64,000 nt of DNA from Epiperipatus broadwayi (taxonomy: Eukaryota; Onychophora; Udeonychophora; Euonychophora; Peripatidae): NCBI GenBank assembly GCA_028023455.1, contig JAQFVV010012498.1, forward strand, positions 622,001-686,000, read 5' to 3'. The notes below the pieces were generated by a model, which was given only the letters and a program-made list of their open reading frames with translations, searched no databases and was not told the origin of the DNA. Of the stretch, positions 58,828 to 64,000 are shown piece after piece. A program made the translations under genes and the position numbers. The number at the start of each line of letters is the position of its first letter. The stretch's first letter is position 1.

Positions 58828-61104
58828 ATTATATATGCAAAAAATGTATTTCCTGCTAAAATATATTATCATATTAAAATTCTTTATCAGTGTATATGTC
58901 CACAATTATATTTTTTCAAATGCATTTTAAAAGTATCCTACTTAAAAACAACAATTTAAATACAACTGTTAAATAGCTTTAAAATAATGCCAATCTACTT
59001 GAAGTAGCTTAATTTGGCAATTCTTACAATCAGGAGATAATCAATGATACTATGACTCCCAGATTACCCTGTTTTATAATAATATCTATGACTTATTTGG
59101 TGTTAAAATATTGCACTGAAAATATATGTTATTTAACTTTATACACAAATATGGATTAATTTATACTACTTCTAAAGTGAAGTGCAATTTATTTGCAATT
59201 ATTATCACTTCAATAGGAAAAAAAAGTTTAATTTACTTTAATTGCTAATTATAATTTTTTCCCCACTAAATATAAATTTATTAAAATAAAATTGAGAGCA
59301 AATAAAAAAAAATATTAGTACTGATATATTTTCAATAAATTGAAACTTTTATAAAATAATTATAAACATGCTCATTATTTTATAATTAAGCTCAATACAT
59401 TGCTAAAATTTATGATATAACAATAAAAATATAGATGCAAAAAAAATATTAAGAAGAATAACAATCAAATGAATGATATCCTACAGAAAGGTATGAGGAG
59501 ACATACACTTATTCCAAAGATAATGTTTACCTATTATACATAATAATAACAACAATGAATTTTAATACTTATCTAAAACCTACTAATATACATTTTACAA
59601 TCTATTCTCCGAGGAATATATTCTTTTATAATAATAAAATATTCAAAAACAGTTTATTTAAATGAAACAAGACTGTATTTCATTTAATAATCAGCTAACA
59701 CATTCAACCATATATGGAAGCTCATGAAACAAGTTTAAGTATATCTAATAATAAAATTTAAAATATATATATTTTGTTTTGGTTAATGATTTTCTTTCCT
59801 ATCTTCTATACATATATATTAAAAATTTAAATGAATTCTATGAAATAACATTGGTGCACAAATTTTTAAAAGGTCATTTAAACATTAGAACAGATTAAAG
59901 TTTATGAATTAGAAACACATAAGGGTTTGTTTTACAATACATATGGCATTAGTTAATGTAAAAGATAGGCTCCCACTTTATTTACCTCATAAATATTGCC
60001 CAGTCATAAAATATATATATATATATTTTAAATTATATAAAAAAATTATTTAAATGTTAAAAATATATGAAGCAAAAAATAATATTATAACTATCATATG
60101 TAAAATGAAAAAACAAATCTTGTTTAGCTTATAATAAAGTTTCTTATATCAGTATTCAGATGCTATAAATTTCCTCTTGTATATATAAGCTTTTTTCCAT
60201 TAAGCAGTTCTATTGATTCCAAAAAATTATATGAGTTGAATGTTATGACCAAAGTAAAAAAATCATAATAATAAAATAAATCCTTACAACACTAAGAAAT
60301 ATCTACATAATTTGAAAGCTGAATGAAAACATTCTTATGGATAATTATGGAAGTAAATATAGTAATTGTGACTATCAATCTCTCTCTTTTGAGTTCTGAT
60401 AAGATTTCTAAAAAAATCAAAATGAAGTATTTATAAATGAATTGAGTATGTCAAAACATAAAATACTTGTAGAAGATTAATTAAAATTTAAATAAATAAT
60501 GATATATAATAATTTTTAAATAACTCACTTCAGTGTGAAAGGCTCCTTACAAAAACCCTCCATAGAGAAAAAAATGAAAGAAAAACAGTCTCCTTACACT
60601 CTCTAACTGCTAGGGTGATGATGATTTGAGAAGTTTTCTATTTTTACTTTTAACTTTTAAAAATATTCAATCATCAATAGATCTCCTTAAATTACCATAC
60701 ATATATTCCTCCTTTAACACAACTACAAGCATTATATTTATTTTATATATATATACTTAAAAAAAAAATAATTTGAGAAATTTAATTGCATATTTTTATT
60801 TCTTTAATGATAAAAAAATAATTGCAAGATCAATTTCTAGGAAGGTCAAATGATATTTAATCAAATTGAATACAATAATTTTCCCGAGATTGACTACATT
60901 GAGATTTTTTTATTTTTTACACCCTGAGATACTGTATTCATCTGGAAAACAATTTATGAATGCTTAGTTTTTGAATTCATCATTGTGCTGTTATATTAAG
61001 TAGCTTAGGATATAAAATTCAATTAAAAACTTATTAGGTCAATATATGTGCATGTTAAATGAGTCAAATATTCCTAAGATTGGAAAACTTTGGATAATTA
61101 ACAA
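58828..61104. other. AT-rich non-coding stretch
   Basis: No gene or transposon recognised; (TA)n runs near 60009 and 60748. Confidence 0.55.
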
Positions 61105-61620
61105 TAAATATAGTATGGTTTGGAGTTATAAATTTATCTGTTATAATATATAATTATACAGTTAAATGTGTCATATAGAAGCAAACTAGTGGCAGATAAA
61201 ACATTTAATAATTCCATTCAGTTAGAATAATTTTTTCTTTCTTTCTTGAATTAAGATGGTACTTTTAGCTATGATTCCATTATTCGACCAATGCATTATA
61301 TTACACTCATTTCGGAATAAACATGATCAACTAATAAGAAATACTTTCATCAATGAAATTTATGACTAAACAAAAAAAAAAGTCACCTAATAGCTTGCCA
61401 AATAAATAAAATATAATGCATTAGTCAAATAATGGAATCATAACTAAAAGTTCCAGTATCAATTCTCAATTTAAAAAAATCACAAAAAACTTAATTCATT
61501 CTAACTCAATGGAATTATTAAATACTCTACCTACCACTAGCTTGCTTATATATGACACAACTAACTATATAATTATATATAACTAAGATAAATTTATAAC
61601 TCCAAACTGTAACATATTTA
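61105..61620. repeat. Long inverted repeat, ~200-bp arms, ~100-bp loop
   Basis: The left arm (61105-61302) reads GGTTTGGAGTTATAAATTTA, then AGCAAACTAGTGGCAGATAA, then AATAATTCCATTCAGTTAG, then GCTATGATTCCATTATTCGA and CCAATGCATTATATT. The right arm (about 61405-61620) gives the same text as reverse complement with scattered differences and small indels, for example AATATAATGCATTAG, AATAATGGAATCATAACTAA and AAATTTATAACTCCAAACTG. By eye identity is around 80-85%. No ORF. Could be a fold-back transposon or a hairpin-RNA locus. No clear target-site duplication. Confidence 0.85.
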
Positions 61621-62071
61621 CTACATGCACGCACCCATATATGCAGGAATAACAAATATAAAAATATTTAACATTCAGTTTATACAGCTTTGGTCAAAAG
61701 GTTCATTGACTTGCAATGTAGCTATGACTTTGAATCAGATTAAACTATCTTTAGGAAATGAACGTAATATCAAATTATTGTGATGAACAAATGTTATTAC
61801 TTAATCCCAAAATTCTAGTTACATCATTACTTCAAATAAACACATTTTATTTCAATAGTTAATAAATATCAAAAAAGGTATGCATTTAGAAAGACCTAAA
61901 AAAAAATCTAAATTTTAACTAATCCTAAAATATTTTATACATAATCAAATTTTTTTGTTATAATTCTATAAATATAAAATATTTTATTTTGGAATTTTCT
62001 TAAATGAGATTTGATCTCTTTTGTTTATTTTTATGCTTTTATTAACATTATATTACATTTTGAATGCAGTA

Positions 62072-62110
62072 GTGAAACAGTGAGATTCGTATTCGAATCT
62101 CAAGTTTCAC
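62072..62110 (+). repeat. 39-nt stem-loop, partner of the hairpin at 8273-8306
   Basis: GTGAAAC (62072-62078) pairs with GTTTCAC (62104-62110). GAGATTCG (62082-62089) pairs with CGAATCTC (62094-62101) around a TATT loop. The inner arm contains ATTCGAATC, close to the tRNA-gene B box, and the outer stem has 7 bp like a tRNA acceptor, but the D and anticodon arms are absent. Following sequence (TTTTTCTGTCGTCTCTCACT) resembles that at 8310 (TTACTTCTGTCATCATTCTA). Confidence 0.65.
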
Positions 62111-62639
62111 CTTTTTCTGTCGTCTCTCACTGACCGGTCTATCCCACCCAAATTTAAACTTTTGGTATCGAGTTGTGTGTGTAACAATATTAAAATGTAT
62201 AAATATATGTAGAATTCAACATAAACATGCACACATTTCGATCTCAAATTAAAGGCAATAAATACGGATAAAGTAATATAATTTAGATTTCTTTAGCTAA
62301 ATAAATCTTGTGTAATATTAATCATTTATTTTGAATTTATAAAGTTCGTATTTATTGCTTAGTTTAAATTTCGTTAAATAATAATTCTAACAAAATCTGA
62401 TGCAATAATTAATTAAAGTTAAAATAATTTTATTCCCTTTTGTCTTTGAAAATTTAAAAGCATCGGTCAGTGATAGATAATAAATTAATTATAGGAAAAT
62501 TCCAAAAAAATGTAATTAACGAATGTAAAAAAAAAAAAAAACAAACAATAGCACAGCAGATTTCTTTCTAATTAAAACCAGCAAAAGCATTGATTATCCT
62601 GAGGGCAAGATAAAGAAAACCTAAAAATATCTCAACAGA

Positions 62640-62925
62640 AAAATTAAAAGATCAAGATAAAAAAAGGAGGCCATCTTGGACTTGCTGGAGACTTGCACTT
62701 GAATTTTAGCTTTGCTCTCGAGTGGAGTCTAAAATATCTTAAAATAAATTGATATTGCCAAGGTATGACCGAGTAAGCACCGAGATTATTCTCCATCGGG
62801 AGATGGCCCACCATATGCCGAACTTCACCTTGCCCATCGTAAAAACACCATAATGATCTGCTGCCTGAAATAAACAAGAAAGCCGCTGCTGTTAAAATCA
62901 ATAAAAAAACCAAAGACAAGAAAGA
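62640..62925 (-). other. GC-richer minus-strand stretch, candidate 5' exon
   Basis: On the minus strand the sequence has TTGTTTATTTCAG just before GCAGCAGATCATTATGG, a reasonable 3' splice site, followed by about 130 bases with more balanced base composition. One frame runs 91 codons through it (starting MSLVFLLILTAAAFLF, hydrophobic, then WCFYDGQGEVRHMVGHLP). Another frame reads MGKVKFGIWWAIS. The plus-strand GGCCATCTTGG near 62669 (CAAGATGGCC on the minus strand) is like a YY1/Pho site, frequent at metazoan promoters. I recognise no protein family, so this may be a transposon scrap. Confidence 0.25.
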
Positions 62926-63270
62926 AAACTGCTAATCACGAACAATCTACTATTAAACAAATGGACGAAAACATCTTATAAAACAGGTACCTGTGTGTGT
63001 ATTCCAAATTATAGAGTACTCTAGTAAATAAGCTATAGCTCATCTCCTACTATTTGTCTAACTTCTAAATGTTAAAATTGTAATTTTGTGAAACTAAAAT
63101 TTGAGAATTAATGTAATCTGTAAATTTCTCGCATAATCTAGCTTACCTCCCTCTATCCTTCTTAGGTGTGTATTTCTCAAATCTACACTTTATTTATAAT
63201 TATCATTGAAATATTAAACTTCTCATAATTGTCTTAGTTTTAAAGCTAAATCCATAATCGCTTGAAGATT

Positions 63271-63343
63271 GAATGCGTGTCGAATTGTCATTAATATTTG
63301 CTTTATAAATAACTTAAATTTCATATAAATCGACACGCATTCA
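63271..63343. repeat. Perfect 15-bp inverted repeat with 43-nt loop
   Basis: TTGAATGCGTGTCGA (63271-63285) and TCGACACGCATTCAA (63329-63343) are exact complements. The arms are GC-richer than the AT-rich loop. The size is compatible with a small fold-back element or a hairpin RNA. Confidence 0.85.
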
Positions 63344-63499
63344 AAGAATCAGTTATTGTAATGCAGGGTCTACTACTTCGTAACAGCTGGCATGCTTGCT
63401 GTAATAAGTCCCCTTTTTAGATATTTTTTTTTATTATTAAATTTTAATGAATAATTACGGAAATTTCATTTCTTTGAGAGTCACCAATTTTCTTTCAGT

Positions 63500-64000
63500 C
63501 AACGTTGATAATGGGGGGCCGAGTTTAAAATCTAGTTAAATATTACCATAATCTTTTAGATCTTATACACATGTTACATTTTGAAGCCACGATGGCTCAT
63601 TCCACGCCGTGAATACTCCGGATTCTATAGGGTTGAATTAACCCCAGTCGTCCTACACAAGTGGACATGATAATGTTCCCGTAGGGCTTGACAACCGTCA
63701 CGCAGCCAGCTGGCAAATTGCGACACGGACCGCTTGTCCCTGGTTATGCTCATGTGACACCTTACCTCTTCGGGTCGAGGCAGAGACCAACCCGAAGCCC
63801 TTATAAACTTATTCACGGCATTGCAGTTTCAGTGCTGCCATTTTATATCGCCCTTCTAAAGCGTACCACGTGTTCCTTTATTTAGTTTATCATTCTCTAT
63901 ATCACTCCGCCTCGGCATTATCTTCGTCATCCACTCTCAAATAAATGTTCACCCTTAGTCGTAAAATAAATATTTTTATTAAATAAATGTATGTCCGCCG
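63500..64000 (+). mobile_element. LTR-like retroelement end, runs off the window
   Basis: The last ~500 bases change sharply to balanced composition. A possible LTR start is TGTTACATTTTGAAGCC at 63571; a GGGGGGCCGAG string just upstream (about 63513) could belong to a polypurine tract or an alternative start. TATAAACTTATTCACGGC near 63802 is TATA-box-like and AATAAATG (63940), AATAAATA and AATAAATG follow as polyadenylation-like signals. That order (promoter then AATAAA) is what an LTR shows. No coding sequence is visible; the small ORFs on both strands at 63625-63885 are overlapping and unrecognised. The right end lies outside. Confidence 0.4.

Noticed and set aside
62072-62110. tRNA gene
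   Set aside because: There is a 7-bp outer stem and a B-box-like loop, but no D arm, anticodon arm or A box fits in 39 nt.
62060-62130. Hammerhead ribozyme (GAAAC present)
   Set aside because: No CTGATGA core strand at a suitable distance on either strand.
63625-63885. ORFs on both strands at the right end
   Set aside because: They overlap on opposite strands, have no recognisable domain and lie in LTR-like sequence.

Overview
This is a eukaryotic, almost certainly metazoan, nuclear window. It is extremely AT-rich (I estimate three quarters or more A+T, not counted), has no dense bacterial-type coding and no long intact ORF, and is full of decayed animal-type transposons. These include an RTE-like LINE, pogo/Tigger, mariner, hAT, a Merlin/IS1595-type transposase and an LTR-retrotransposon gag-protease. 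This mix fits an AT-rich invertebrate, and I lean to an arthropod. The species cannot be named from the sequence. I see no convincing host gene; two short stretches (44.7-44.9 kb and 62.8-62.9 kb, minus strand) are weak exon candidates only.

Layout. 0-4 kb: GC-richer leader with a degenerate ~145-bp tandem repeat, then a frameshifted LTR-element gag, a retropepsin and an acidic ORF, with no reverse transcriptase behind them. 5.2-5.6 kb: a ~217-bp tandem duplication. 6.8-8.3 kb: 3' part of a hAT (ZBED5-like) transposase, truncated where a 33-bp tandem duplication and a hairpin begin. 8.84-9.14 kb: a fold-back MITE with an apparent 8-bp target-site duplication (TSD). 11.2 and 15.9 kb: short near-perfect hairpins. 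11.6 kb: a 59-bp x4 minisatellite. 13.46 and 27.14 kb: two non-autonomous hAT elements with TIRs and 8-bp TSDs. 17.84-18.80 kb: a TA-flanked Tigger/pogo-like MITE. 20.7 and 23.5 kb: two copies of one dispersed repeat. 24.77-26.06 kb: a tandem cluster of ~335-bp units that switches strand in the middle.

32.6-39.14 kb: a decayed RTE-like LINE (endonuclease, then reverse transcriptase, then a TGA-rich tail). It is split by a ~3.3-kb non-coding insert that ends in A13 and carries four separate tandem arrays, one of which repeats a splice-donor-like hairpin five times. 43.1-43.86 kb: 3' end of a second LINE. 46.8-47.4 kb: possible mariner C-terminus, a small TIR pair and a hairpin. 49.85-50.48 kb: mariner whose catalytic centre is deleted. 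51.05-51.45 kb: a MITE with ~95-bp TIRs. 53.06-54.67 kb: Merlin/IS1595-type remnant with TIRs. 56.51-58.83 kb: a whole but dead Tigger element with TIRs and TA flanks. 61.1-61.6 kb: a ~200-bp-arm long inverted repeat. 62.07 kb: a hairpin related to the one at 8.27 kb. 63.5-64.0 kb: a GC-richer, LTR-like end that runs off the window.

The genes do not form a working pathway. The window is a graveyard of transposons of several ages with nested insertion, satellite-like expansion and many perfect G/C homopolymer runs in an otherwise AT background. All coordinates for repeats were found by eye and may be off by several bases.
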